64,000 bases of DNA from Adiantum capillus-veneris (Eukaryota > Streptophyta > Polypodiopsida > Polypodiales > Pteridaceae): NCBI GenBank assembly GCA_014529385.2, contig CM043958.1:144024734-144088733 (forward strand), written 5' to 3'. Below are positions 47,305 to 59,195 of the stretch, piece after piece; position 1 is the first letter of the stretch; every line of letters begins with the position of its first letter. The notes beneath the pieces are model-generated. The model was not told where the DNA came from. It did no database searches and was given only the letters and a program-made list of their open reading frames with translations. A program made the position numbers and the translations under genes.

Positions 47305-47460
47305 CCTCAAGCTCAACCCTAGCTTGCCTAAGGTCAAAGGCAAGTTTAGGTCGGGTTCCCTCCTCAAGCACAACCCTAGCTTGCTTAAGGTCAAAGACAA
47401 GTTTAGATCGGGTTCCCATCTCAAGTTCAGCCCTAGCTTGCTTAAGGTCGAAGGACTTTT
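47305..47460. repeat. 57-bp tandem repeat in the Y LTR
   Basis: Units from 47305, 47362 and 47419, each with ccctagcttgc and aaggtcaaag. The length is 19 codons, so both strands translate as repeats. Related words occur in the other Y LTR near 61600-61830. Confidence 0.88.
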
Positions 47461-47705
47461 AACACTAACCATTGGAGGTCTTTAATGAAGCTAACCCTAA
47501 GGTCTTTTAAGCTCCATTAGTTAACCTTGCTCTTTGACAGACCATCTCTCATTTGGGCCCCTTTACCATTGGCCCCGTGTTGAGATAGATTTGTAAGCAC
47601 ATGTCTATATTCTAACCCTTGTTCCCGTTTATTATCCCCCATTAAATGATCAGTTTAATATGAGAAAATAATTTGGGTTGGTTAGATATTAGATATTTAA
47701 TGACA

Positions 47706-48500
47706 AAACACAAAGGTCATGTAAGAAAGCTTCACAAAACTCCCTCAAATATTCTCTAAAAGCAGTGTTTATTAATCTTTGGAAGGTAGCAGGAGCATTG
47801 GTTAAGCCAAAAGCCATAACACAAAATGCGAACACTCCAAATTCGGTTATAAAATCCATTTTATCTTGGTCCTCTAGTGCAATTGTGATTTGATTGTATC
47901 CAGAGTACCCATCTATAAAAGCTATAAGCTTCCTTTCCTGCAACTTTTTCATGCACATGTTCTGAATATGGAAAGGGGTAATGGTCCCTCCTAGTGGCGG
48001 CATTGACCTTCGAGATCCACGCACACTCTGAGTTTCCCATTCTTTTTCGGCACAATAACTATTGGAGACACCCATTTTGAGTGCTCAATACGGTATATGA
48101 ATCCGCATTTCACAAGATTTTCAATGTCTTCTTGAACGATATTTGCGTACTTAGAATTCATTGGGTAGGGTTGTTTTGCTGAGCTGGTTTAGCCATGCTA
48201 TTCATGGGGATCGTGTGTTGCACCACGGAAGGTGGAACATCTTTTATATCATGATATGTCCAAGAAAATATATCCTTGAATACCCTGAGTTTCTTATTTT
48301 GTGTCCAAAGACCTTGATCTTGAGATCTTCTAGCATGCCAATAGGTTTAACAATAGACCCGTTGGCCATCTTCACTACTATGGTTGTGGTCTTGAGGTGA
48401 GGTCTTCCCAGAGTTTCCAGCAATTTTTAGTCACAAGGCTAACCCCAGTGCCGCCATCAAGGATTTCCTTCACAGTTAGATCCCTTGGTAGTGATTGGTA
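47706..48500 (-). pseudogene. G2 protease and RT start
   Basis: Protease loop ILDGGTGVSLVTKN on the minus strand near 48420-48465. Here Asp-Gly-Gly-Thr-Gly stands where Asp-Ser/Thr-Gly is usual, a variant seen in some plant gypsy elements. RT starts about 300 nt on: SPIVIVPKKNG near 48050, FIDGYSGYNQITIA near 47900 and FGLTNAPATFQRLI near 47780. The YxDD region is changed to FLHDL near 47710-47725, then the Y LTR begins. Shifts at about 48030 and in the protease. RT palm, RNase H and integrase are missing. Confidence 0.78.
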
Positions 48501-48659
48501 TGGTCACATTGGATTCATCGCCTCAAAGTATTGTCCCAACTTGTTAAGATGTATTTCTACAATAGAGTTCTCATCTAGGTTGGTTCCTCCTCTATTGGCA
48601 TCTCCCTAGCTCCATCCATCTATGCAAATTGTGGCAGCCTCACTTTCAGTTCTCCATTG

Positions 48660-51625
48660 AGGAAAGCTCAAAGAGCTAACAATAGCTCGGGGTCTCTATA
48701 TAGTTTGGACATGATGGTGGTTCTGACTTCTGAATCCATGAAATCCATCTGTTTGACAATGTTTAACATCACCTTTTGGGATTCAGTCTGTTGACGTGGG
48801 GAAGATGGGATCTCCATTTCTTTGATAGGGTCACGTTGTCCCTCTGTAAACATTCCTTCCAACAAGAAGTGAGTACGCCCACTTTCCCATAACTTTAAAT
48901 CACTTTTCTCTTGGATGACACTAGGTATGGCTAGGGGTCTATGGACTTTGTGAGGTTGTTGTTGCGTAGGGAACATTGTGTCTGTAATCTGGGTCTGCCT
49001 AGGTGCTGGCTCTAGATCCCTTTGGGTCTCTTCTACCAAACTCCTTAATTCTTGACTCGCTCGATCTCCTCTGTAGGGTTTGGGTAAGTTCCTATCTTCT
49101 TCTTGGGTCCTGGCCATCATGGCTCATGACGATCTTCCTTGTTGGTTTCTTTCCTAGTGGTCATTTTGGTCTCCATGGTTTCACCTAAATAAGAATCCTC
49201 TTTAGCGTCGTTCATATATACGGACCCGTCACCAGTCCCTATGTTGGTATTTGAACTAGGGTTTGACTTTGATGCTTTTTGCGATCTCTTCCTTCGTGTT
49301 TTCTTTTTTTGAGATTGGGCAATTGATGCCGTGTCTCTTTCTTCAAGAATATAATTTTTTTTTGGAGCATCGATCATGTGAGTACATTTACTGGTACCAC
49401 AAGTGTCCTTTGTGATGGCTCCTCGGTAACCTCATCAAGTTTAATGGCATGATCTTCGGTGCATTTGTATTATTTTAACCTTAGGCAATCAAATGATCTA
49501 TGCCACACCAATTACACATGAGTATCGGCATTGTAGACGTGCTTGCTTGATTGGTTTGCATTAGTGTAGCATTCTTTTGTAGCCTAACATGACACTCGGC
49601 TACACGATGCGGACCTCCACACTCATTGCATTGAAGAGGTGGTCTCTTGGAAGTGTAATTGATATTTTTGGCCTCTTGCAGCAAGAGCAGCTACTTGATA
49701 GACATATAAGACTTGTCCCCAATAGTCCTCCATGTAGTATTGTGGACTTTCTTCAAGCACATCAATACCATAGGCAATATAGGGTCTATATCTTCCTCAC
49801 AGCCTTCCAAACAAGCAATAGATGACTCACAATCCACTTGATTCACATAAATGATTCTTGGATGTGGTGGTTGTGGTCCTAGAACTTGAGGTGATAAGGG
49901 TGTTGTTTGAACATCATTTTGGGCCCTAGGGACCATGTGTTGTGACTTTTGTTTAAGAGGTGGGGCCGGCATCAATGTAGGCACTCGAGGTGTGCCCATC
50001 CATGCTAAGGTTGTTCTATTGGCCATCGTGCGCTTAAATACTATACAATCCTTAGCTTGATGACCATACCTCCCACTTAAGGCTAGGCTTAAAGCATTAC
50101 TCTTATGCAGGTCATTGTGTTCTCCTAGAGAATTGCATATTTGTTCAAACACTTCAATATGCTTTTTCACATCCCCGTCTCCACTAAATTTTTGTGTGAG
50201 GTTGTCTATTTGTACTGCCTTACTTCTAGGCTCTCTATTAGGTGTGTTACACATATTCTTAGCAATAAATCGACTGATAGCTTGAGCAAATGTTGCCACA
50301 TCACCCAAGTGAGCAGGCACCGTGGGTGAAAATGCTCCAGAGACTACATGTGGAGTAGGTATTGGCATTGGACTTGGCACATAGGAAGCCCTTGGGTTCC
50401 GAGTTTGGTATGCTGTTGTGCCATGTGGTGGCCCAAAGTTCATATGTGTGGCCCTAGGCATAGAAAACATCGGATGTGACATGCTAATGCTAGCCGGTAT
50501 GGTCCCATTGAAATAAGAGCTTGGATGTTGCATAAGTTGTTGAAACAATGGGAGGGGTAGGAGCTATATGATTACGAGGACCTATAGGTGCATATGATTG
50601 ATACACACTTGTAGGTACTATTGCCGGTATTGAGCTACCATGTAGTGGTGCTTTACTCCATGGTGGGTTTCTTGGCATGCCCATCGCTGGGGTAGGCATG
50701 GTATCCGTGGTGTCATCAAGGGAAAGATGAGCTAGACTTGGAAAGGTAAAGCTATCATTGGTGGGCTCACATTGCACTGAGACCCCTGGCGAAACAACAT
50801 AGGGAGGATCCATCGGACTTACCGAGGGAGTCTCCATTTGTGATAAGGTTGGTTGTTTAGCATTCCCTATATCCAAGAATCTCATGAGACCTGTTGAAGG
50901 CATGTGGATTCCCTTGTTCTGTCTCTCTAGCTCAACAACCCTATGGAAGACCTCACAAACTCTTTGTTGTTGATCCTCTACACTAGTAGCACCCGTTGTG
51001 GATTGTAGGACATCTAACCAACCCATGCGATAGGTGTGACCTGTTTATAGGTCGGTTAAAGTTTTTGTTTGTAGTTTGTACTCCCAGTTCTCATTTAGGA
51101 ACACTCCATCTAGGATTGAGGTGCAAGGGGTGTCCTTTGAACGAGGTGCAATGTGTCTCTCTATGGGTTAGTGGTTGCTAATTCAGGAGCACTCGATTGC
51201 TCTCCTAGAAAGGATATTGACATAGGGGCTTTTGATTTTAACTCTCTTTGTTGCTCTACCTTGCGTAAGCTCTCGATTTCCTTTTCCCTAGCCGCAATGA
51301 TATATTGCTCAACCTCTTGCACTTCGGCAAGGCTTCTACCATTAAGTGATATAACCTCGGAGAGGAATAGCTCTAAAGAGTTAGGGGGTACGGTGAATGG
51401 AGTATTCACGTGCACACTCTCCAGGATCATGGGGTATATGTTGGTCATGAATGGAAAATTTACTTCCCCACCCCCCTCATTTACATCGTTAGCTCCATGT
51501 TTGGAGCGAGTGGCTCTACTAAAGGTTTCCTTCAAGCGACTAAACACGCTCGACCCAGACCGTGGGTCCATGGCATGCATGTCTTGGCTTGAGCTATCAT
51601 GATTAGGTATCGTGTAACCCTCCAT
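48660..51625 (-). pseudogene. G2 gag with zinc knuckles, several lesions
   Basis: Starts at ATG 51623-51625 (MEGYTIPNHDSSSQDM). A helical part (LAEVQEVEQYIIAAREKEIE) is followed by a stop at about 51161. A Pro/Met/Ser-rich part follows (51026-50490), then the capsid-like IDNLTQKFSGDGDVKKHIEV near 50190. At about 50070-50090 the capsid jumps into YGHQAKDC, which suggests an internal deletion. Two knuckles follow on the minus strand at 49505-49640: CNECGGPHRVAEC and CNWCGIDH. A basic KKKTRRKRSQK stretch lies near 49290. A last frame (49120-48668) starts MMARTQEEDR and leads toward the protease. Gag would form the particle and bind RNA. This copy cannot be made as one protein. Confidence 0.7.
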
Positions 51626-52761
51626 GATGTCATAGTCAGAGGAAGAGTCACTAGATGCAATATGAGGATCCTGAGTGGTACTACCTTGGGTTCCCGCTAG
51701 GAGGGCCTAGAGCCTAAGGTAGAGGAATAATGAGCGCCCGTGTAAACGGAGAAACTCTCGATGTGATTGTCCTCTAGTATACGACCCGAGTGTAGGTCCA
51801 TGTGACCTCAACACTCTAGAGGTGCTGGTGAGTGCTCGTGAAGGCCGCTCACCTAGTTTTTTAGGTGTTTATAACCCAATTTTTTGATTTTTTTGGTCCC
51901 TTTGTTTAATCGAGCCATGGAATATGGCGTATGATAGCTCAAAACGAGCGTCTTAGCTAGAGGGATGGATCGTGCTTTACAGCCCTCGATTCGGTTACGT
52001 ACAACCCTTGGAATCCTAAAACTAGTAGTTTCCTAGGTGGGGAGAGGACTAGAATTAGTAAGTCCAAAGGGTGAGTGTGAAGGGGATGGTGGAGGACTTG
52101 AGGAACTTGTCCCACATGCCCTCCCTTCACTTGAGATCCTAGTCTTTATATATAAGGTAGTGTGACTAGTATATCATAAGATTAAGGACTGAGGGCCTGG
52201 GCCTAGGCTCGGGCTCGGGGAAAGATCTCGATCCCTTCCTTTTAATATAATATTTTCATTTTAATTTTTAAATTTCTTTTTAGTCCCAAATAGAGTTTTT
52301 TATATTTTATATTTTTATTTTTTAATTATTATTAATTTTCCTTTTCTTTGAGGATAATGTGGCTGCGTGGATGCCGAGCTCCCACACGCACATAGCAGCT
52401 CCTAGGAGCTATGTGTAACCTCTTTGCAGCTAATTAACATCTAATTAACTATCTAACATAGAATTGCACACTCACACATAGTCAACTCTGTTGCTCACTG
52501 TCTACTCTACTTCTCACTGTCTACAGTCACTAACAGCTCTACTAACACCAACACAATACAAATCTTGCAAAACTAACAAAAACCAGTACAATGTAGCACT
52601 AATAGAGCTTACAGTACTAACAAATTTGACAAAAACCTGCTAATTTTCCCTTTACAGTCACTTAACAGTTCTCATAGAACTCATCAAAAAACAAAAAACA
52701 AATGGAAGAAAAGCTTCCAGAGGTAGCAATGAGTGCTCCTCAAGCTTAATGCAAGGCTGTC
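51626..52761 (-). other. Leader region of G2
   Basis: Non-coding between PBS-like site and gag, AT-rich at 52230-52350. At 52397-52410 AGCTCCTAGGAGCT is a perfect 14-bp palindrome with further pairing outside (cacata/tatgtg with a bulge), a candidate RNA dimerisation stem by position. Confidence 0.5.
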
Positions 52762-52777
52762 CTCGATAGAGGCACCA
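52762..52777 (-). promoter_or_regulatory. Possible primer-binding site of G2
   Basis: Minus strand TTTTTGGTGCCTCTATCGAG starts here. TGGTGCC resembles TGGCGCC, the site usual in Athila/Tat elements, with one change. Weak. Confidence 0.4.
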
Positions 52778-52778
52778 A

Positions 52779-53033
52779 AAATGTACGCTTTGTCGTACGT
52801 ATCGAAGGTTGGGAACTTGCCTGTGCACTATGTGCGAGCCTCAAAAGGTTGCAAACACACAGCTAGAGAGTCCTAGCAAGCTCAAAGAACAATGGTGTGT
52901 CACTCACCTCTCAATGCTTCCATCGTGAAGGATCCTGTGCTGCGAAGAAGAAGGAGCTACTGCCGATACCACGCTCTACGGCCTCGCCGTCCGTCGATGG
53001 TCACCGCAATGCCCGATCAGACACACACACACA

Positions 53034-53066
<33 letters not shown>

Positions 53067-53368
53067 GCATACACACACATACACGAAGGAGAAGGAGATA
53101 GAGATGAAGCAAGAGCACTTCTTAGCTTACACCTCAGAGAAGGAGGATTTTTAGGTCAAATAGACCTTTTATAAGAGTTTGGCCCATTCACACATGGACG
53201 CCCACAGTGGCCGATCGTTGCAAAACTACTGTAAAAATAAGATAAGTGGTGGGCCTCTCATCGGTGATCACCTATACACCTATTGTACCAACAAGCCCGG
53301 TCCATGAATCTACCAAATAAATAATACGGTGTCCGTCGTAGGTGATAGGGTGTCCGTGAGGGTTAACA
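52779..53368 (-). repeat. Probable 5' LTR of G2
   Basis: Placed between the PBS-like site and TGTTAACCCTCACGG on the minus strand. It carries a TATA box CTTATAAAAGG (minus strand, plus 53165-53175) and a compound (CA)n(CT)n tract. There is no partner LTR to prove the ends. Confidence 0.45.
53021..53065. repeat. Compound (CA)n(CT)n microsatellite
   Basis: About 8 CA units followed by about 15 CT units inside the probable G2 LTR. Confidence 0.95.
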
Positions 53369-54480
53369 TTCAGTAAATTCTATCACAATTTTCACATTAA
53401 AAATTTGAAGTTTAAAGATTCAAAATTTTCAATAAAATAAATAAATATTTTTGTGAAAGTAAATTATCAATAGTCAAGATACTCATTAATCTATATCTTT
53501 GTTTTGAGGTGATCAGTACCCGACGAGTCTTTCAATTTGTTCCCAAGATGATTTTCTTGAAAAATCTTATCAAATCTACATCAGATTCTAAGGCCATCAA
53601 ATTTTTTCAGTGAAACCAACAGAGCACAACCTACCCAGATGCATCAAAATCAGATTTTTTGAAAGTTATCTAGATTTCAAAATCCCTAACCTAGATTGGT
53701 AAAAGGACACTTGTATGTCCTTGGACACTTTTATGTCTTTGGATAGTTGTTTGTCCTCTTAACTCAGCAACTTCCTAGAATTATTGCTTGAGATACCAAG
53801 AAGGTTCTAAAGTGTTCTATACCCGAGGGGTCCACCTTTCAAAAATACCTATGGGACGTGTGTTCAAGAGGTATTTTTAAACCCCTCTACACACAAACTT
53901 CATCATGAATTATAAGACCCCTCTTCCTTCATAAAACCTGTAACTTTTTTCCAATTTTCCATTTTTCAACCCCTCTTGTACATGTCATTTTGTAACTCTT
54001 GGTATATTAAAAACCGCTTCAGGTGAACTCACTTGCTACACTTACATATTTTGAGGTGGACCCTTTGAGGTTCTATACCAGCAAAGCTATTATGACCTAA
54101 AAAACACTTGGATCTTTTTGGGCTATTGATTCCACCTTCATAGTTCAATTTGAATAACATTTTTAAGCCTAACCCAAGAGAAAATAACGTGTGTTGTTTT
54201 TGGGATTTTTTCATAAAATTGGCATTAGATCACCTAAAACACATCTTAGTGATCTCTAGAGTGCTACATAGCTATCATAGGTAGTTCTAAAGGTGTTGCT
54301 ATGATTCAAAAAAAAAAAAGCCTATGTATTGGAAGATATGGCCCATTTATGAAAAATTCTCAATGCTGATTTTCTAGTAAGAATCATATTTTGATGAATA
54401 TTTTGGAAGTCTCTTTGTAATCAAAAGGCAATTTTGAGTGTGTTTATGGACTCCTCACTATGTAACTCTTCTTCCTATCC
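53369..54480. other. Unassigned spacer
   Basis: AT-rich, no LTR ends, no recognised protein. An A-run at 54309-54320. Confidence 0.4.
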
Positions 54481-55990
54481 TCAATGGCTACTATTCCAGA
54501 ACAAGATGCAATGTAGTCATGTTGACCACTAGAGAAAATATTTTATCAAAATCCATGCCTCTCTTTTGATTGAAACCCTTAGCAATCAATCCAGCCTTGT
54601 ACTTAGGCTCAAGATCCTTTGCCATGTACTTCTTCTTATACACCCATGCAAGGCAAGTCTTGTTTTTTCCTTTGGCAAATCTATCAGCTCTTGAGTTTCA
54701 TTAGGCACAATCAAGTTGTACTCAAATTGCACAGGTTATTCCCACTTCTCGCTATCTTCCATCTCAATAGCTTCTTGGTAACATGTAGGCTCTCTATAGT
54801 CATTAACCAATAGATAGTCTAATTTTGGCTAGAATTGCTCAGTGGCATAAGGTACACATGTACATCTGCTCAATACATAATGCTTGACTCTACTCTCTCA
54901 GGAGCATCACTAGCTCTCTTTGAAGCACTAATCACCAATAGACTAAGTTGTTTACGTAATTGGACTTGAGGCTATGTCCTCAAATCTCACTCTACAATAA
55001 CCATTTCATCAATTGTTTATGCATCTTTGATTTATTAAAGATCACTTGTGAGCTAAAAATAAATTTCCAAGATTTTGGGTGCCATAGACGATAACCCATC
55101 TCTCCATCTACACCATACCCTATGAAGATGCAGCTGTATGATGCGGGATCCAACTTCTTTCTAAGCTCTTTAGGCACATGTGAGAATGCCTCACACCCAA
55201 ACATAGGTAGCCTGCCATAATTAGGCTTCTTTCTTGTCCACATTTCATATAAAATATTATAGTTCAATGGTGTACTAGTCGGCCTATTCATTATACACAT
55301 TACTATCATAACAGCCTCTCCCAAAGCTCCTTGATAGCATAGAGGTAACCCTCTCCAGAATATTCATTTTCATGCACTCAATAACCCCATTGTGATCAGG
55401 TGGTTACTCTTTTGCTACAAAAATTCTTGATCTCGATGGAGATGTACTCTCTCCCATTGTCAATGCGCAAAGCCTTTAACTTCTTTCCTGATCGATTCTC
55501 AACCATTGCAAAGAGTTTTGAAACATAGAAAAAACTTTGTTCCAAGAGAGGTAGACCCACACCTTTTGAGTAGAGTCACATATCAAAGTCAAGGAATATA
55601 ATGCCCCCCCTAGAGACTTATGCAACATAGGTTCGCATGATCAATATGAACCAAATCTAGAGGATTTCTTAACTTTTGATCTAATGGCAATGAGGTAAGC
55701 CCAGTCTATTTCCCATATATGCAATGCTCACATAGATGAAAATCAAAATAGTTTAACACAGGGATATGGCCAAAATGTTGTACTTGTTTCATTCCCTTTT
55801 GACGCATATGACCAAGCCGGCCGTGCCACAACTTAGTAGAAGGCCATAAGGAATATAATGAGCTAGAATTTTGGCCTTTGAGCATGACCACATTATCTTT
55901 TCTAATCATCCACAAATAATTGTTAAACATTGTAGTAAAACCCCAATGCCATCTTACTCATGTTGTCAAACACTTCCTCTTTTGTGGCAT
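54481..55990 (-). pseudogene. Copia remnant T4 (GAG-pre-integrase to RT start)
   Basis: Read right to left: LWHGRLGHMRQKGM and CEHCIYGK at 55720-55830 (the His/Cys part of integrase), a poorly readable core, then the integrase end MGEAVMIVMCIMNRP, FGCEAFSHVPKELRKKLDP and FIGYGVDGEMGYRLW (55324-54992), and after an acidic linker the RT start near 54520-54650. Stops and shifts throughout. Its RT-start sequence matches that of T3 closely enough to place both in one family. LTRs not found. Confidence 0.75.
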
Positions 55991-56799
55991 CAAAACTCTC
56001 TTAGCCTTCTAGTTAAACTACTCACTGGTCCCTTTGTTTCTTCCGTCACCTTTGAAATCTTCAAGATTTCCACAATAACTTAGCTCTCTACAAAACCCAT
56101 TGAAATTTTTGAAACATTGGACATCCTTTAACTATATCCACATTGAATAAACATGGCTTCCTAGACTACATAAGTTATTGCCTTTAAAAGATGGAACTCT
56201 TAGGTATATTTGATTGTACATGATCCACCTTCTTGATAACACTCACCAATGACCTCCCATGCTCCAAAATGGTGGTTTTCTTGTCCTTGAGCATCTTGCA
56301 CCCAGACCTACAACTATAATAGCCATCCCATAGTGTGAAGTCACCATGAAGGAGTCATGTCTAAAGTCATGTCTTCTCCTTCGATGGGCACAAATTGAAG
56401 CCCTACACAACATTGATGTTCAGACCTTACATCACCCTTAACTACTGCATTTTTCACTTAGTGTGATAAAATACCCTTAATGTTTTTCATATTACTATCA
56501 TATCCTCTACTTCAAGATTGTATAAGAAGAAAATTATTTTTTTTGCTAATCCATCAATCCCATGTATCTTTCAATCGGGATATCATTGACTGTCTTAATG
56601 TCTTGAGAAGGTTGTGCTTGCATAGGAACCTTTGCTCAAAGTAAAGGATAGGTTCTTATGGGAATCCAAAATTTAATTAGAGCCTTAGTATATGCTGGCT
56701 ATCTTTCAGAGCCTTATTCATTTTATCGTATCCTTGAACAAGCTTTTATATGGCCCCAATTTTTTTTCAAGTGCTCCACTATCATAGAAATGTAGAAGG
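55991..56799. other. Unassigned, possibly gag or leader of T4
   Basis: Minus-strand readings are broken into pieces under 30 codons. By position it could be T4 gag and protease, but no motif supports it. Confidence 0.3.
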
Positions 56800-57460
56800 C
56801 ATCCTCACGGTTGGGAGGATACATTGTAGGTAGCCGGAAAAGAATTTTCTTTACTCTATCAAAAGCCTCATATGCATATTTTGTCCATTAGAAACCATGA
56901 ACATGTTGGCTCATCTTCTGGAGAGGATACACAAATTGTGATAGCATCCAAAAAAACCTGGATAAGTATTTCTACTTGTGTACAAATGAAGCCAAACATT
57001 GAGAACTCGTTAAAGGCTCCATTATCACTAAAGCCTTCACCTCTCCAGGATTGGCCTCTATTCCATTCTGTGAAACTATATGACATAACAACTGGACTCA
57101 AGGTTCTGCCAACTTACATTTCTTGGGATCCAATTGGCCGCCTTCTTCATCAAGCCTTTGAAAACACGGCTTTAGCTTTGATAGATGCTTCACCCTAGAA
57201 TTGTAACACCCATTTTCATCCATAAGCACCATGATGAACTTACTATAGCCCAAAAACTTTGTTCATCCACTCTTGGAAAGTTGCATAAGCATTAACCAAA
57301 TCGAAGGGCATCTTGCATTAGGAAAAACATCCTGTTGGTGAAATAAATATCATATTCAGCTGATCCTCAAGATCAATCCCAATCTCAAAATAACTAAAAA
57401 AACCATCCATGATATAATATCACTCATGCCCTGTAACTTAGTCTAGAATCTCATCTTGAT
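56800..57460 (-). pseudogene. G3 RT palm and RNase H joint
   Basis: Minus-strand readings MDGFFSYFEIGIDLEDQ, CKMPFDLVNAYATFQEWMNKVFG (near 57300, cited in two parts: CKMPFDLVNAYATFQ and EWMNKVFG) and NGMEANPGEVKALVIMEP near 57030 follow the order of gypsy RT (fingers-palm, thumb, then the NGIEANPxKxxA joint). The segment with the YxDD motif is lost between about 57250 and 57100. Many stops. Confidence 0.65.
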
Positions 57461-58548
57461 ATGGAAAAGGATAATGATTTCTTTGTGTAGTAGCATTCAA
57501 TGGTTTGTAATCAACACACACCCTCCACTTACCATTCTTCTTTGGAGAAATCACCACTGAAGAGACCCACTATAATTCTTGCACAGGGTAGATAATACCT
57601 ACATCAAGCAGCTTGTTTATCGCTTGCCACAAAGCTCTTGTTGAATCTCCCCTAATATTTGTATCTTTTGTTCTCCAGGCTTATATCCTTCTTTGAGCCA
57701 AATCCTATGCTCCACTCTTTTGCTCCTTGTAAGTCCTTGTACTCTGGAAAATAGCTTAGAAGGTGATGCATAGAGCTAGATATAATCCTCTTTTTCCTAT
57801 TTGGTTAGATCTTCACCATCTTGAAATGGAAAAGGATAGTGATTTCTTTGTGTAGCATCATTCAATGGTTTGTAATCAACACACACCCTCCACTTACCAT
57901 TCTTCTTTGGAGAAATCACCACTAAAGAGACCCACTATAATTCTTGCACAGGGTAGATAATACCTGCATCAAGCAGCTTGTTTATCTCTTGCCACAAAGC
58001 TTCTTGTTGAATCTCCTCTAATATTTGTATCTTTTGTTCTCCAGGCTTATATCCTTCTTTGAGCCAAATCCTATGCTCCACTCTTTTGCTCCTTGTAAGT
58101 CCTTGTACTATGGAAAATAGCTTAGAAGGTGATGCATAGAGCTAGATATAATCCTCTTTTTCCTATTTGGTTAGATCTTCACCATCTTGAAATGGAAAAG
58201 GATAGTGATTTCTTTGTGTAGTAGCATTCAATGGTTTGTAATCAACACACACCCTCCACTTACCATTCTTCTTTGGAGAAATCACCACTAAAGAGACCCA
58301 CTATAATTCTTGCACAGGGTAGATAATACCTGCATCAAGCAGCTTGTTTATCTCTTTCCACAAAGCTTCTTGTTGAATCTCCCCTAATATTTGTATCTTT
58401 TGTTCTCTAGGCTTATATCCTTCTTTGAGCCAAATCCTATGCTCCACTTCTTTGCTCCTTGTAAGTCCTTGTACTCTATGGAAAATAGATTAGAAGGTGA
58501 TGCATAGAGCTATATATAATCCTCCTTTTCTTGTTGGGTTTGATCTTC
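57461..58548. repeat. 366-bp tandem repeat, three units, inside G3 RT
   Basis: Units start at about 57461, 57826 and 58192 and are very similar by eye. Each codes on the minus strand for the RT start: AINKLLDVGIIYPVQEL, then SPKKNGKWRVCVDYKPLNAT and QRNHYPFPY, with an in-frame stop after VQEL. Triplication inside a pol gene is unusual. Confidence 0.9.
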
Positions 58549-58584
58549 ACCCAACATACACTTTACCTCTTTTGTATCTACCCC

Positions 58585-58929
58585 TTAAACATGTAATTGC
58601 ATACCTTTGTCTTCATGGGAGGGGTCAATGAAAACCCCAAATAAATCAGCATCAATCTTCAAGATGTTGTTGTTGCTTTCCTCTTCCTTGGTCCTCGTAT
58701 ATCCTTTATCATATGTCATCTCAGTCTCATACCCATATCTTGTTATTAAATCACCACCACCTTCTACTGTCAATGGATGAAAATGGATTTCTTGGGTCTT
58801 TAAGTTTAGCACCACCTGTCTGTCATTTCCTTTGTCTAGAAGTATAAACATACGCTTCCCAAATCCTACTTGGCTCCTATGGCCAAGTAGGATAAACATA
58901 TCGCTCTCTTTGATCTTTACGTTTATCAC
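58585..58929 (-). pseudogene. G3 protease-RT linker
   Basis: A 114-codon open frame, MINVKIKESDMFILLGHRSQ to MQLHV, between the protease and RT parts. Such linkers are normal in gypsy polyproteins. It includes a region that can fold at RNA level (58863-58893). No own function assigned. Confidence 0.5.
58863..58893. other. Hairpin in G3
   Basis: 12-bp perfect arms (atcctacttggc / gccaagtaggat) around a 7-nt loop. Confidence 0.85.
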
Positions 58930-58979
58930 ACGTGTCTGCCATTTTCTTTATCTGGAAGTATAAACATAATAATTCTAAA

Positions 58980-59195
58980 ATCCTACTTGGCTCCTATGGA
59001 TCCTCTTGGGGAGGCTATGGCCAATAGCCATGGCCTCCCCAAGATAATAGTCTACGCATTATCACCTTCTTTCACCAGAAAGAAGTCAATGACGCATTCT
59101 ATACCCATCACCTTTACCTTTACATCTTGAGAGATGCCCAAGAATCTTGATTTAGCATGGTTGGCCATCCTCATTTGCACATTTGACTTGGCTGT
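58980..59195 (-). pseudogene. G3 retropepsin-like (RVP_2-type) fragment
   Basis: Minus-strand reading VQMRMANHAKSRFLGIS, VKVKVMGIECVIDFFLV and, after one stop, TIILGRPWL. This matches the second half of RVP_2-type gypsy proteases, where ILGRPWL closes the fold. The Asp-Ser/Thr-Gly loop is not in view. Confidence 0.6.
59005..59043. other. Hairpin at the end of G3 protease
   Basis: 17-nt arms (cttggggaggctatggc / gccatggcctccccaag) with one mismatch and a 5-nt loop. It follows a second copy of tcctacttggctcctatgg, the left arm of the hairpin at 58863. Confidence 0.85.

Larger units (their letters stand above)
45962..47705 (-). repeat. 5' LTR of element Y (1.74 kb), minus strand
   Basis: On the minus strand it runs from TGTCATTAAATATC (47705) to CCATTACA (45962), with the PBS next to it on the left. 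The same LTR family, in the opposite orientation, fills 61345-63890 and restarts at 63891. Of element Y only this LTR and perhaps 100-200 bp of leader remain. On the right it interrupts the RT gene of G2, so it inserted later. No protein of Y was found. The long frames in it (for example 46876-47472) come from tandem repeats. Confidence 0.8.
47706..53368 (-). mobile_element. Gypsy element G2, minus strand, 3'-truncated
   Basis: Read right to left: probable 5' LTR, leader, gag with double zinc knuckle, protease and the start of RT, cut off at 47706 by the Y LTR. Protease and RT sequences resemble those of G1 more than any other element here. Knuckles of the CX2CX3HX4C kind support an Athila/Tat-like affiliation. 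Confidence 0.75.

Noticed and set aside
46876-47485. Long frames of 178-198 codons with a 19-residue repeat
   Set aside because: Created by the 57-bp tandem repeat, a multiple of three, inside an LTR. No domain, and present on both strands.
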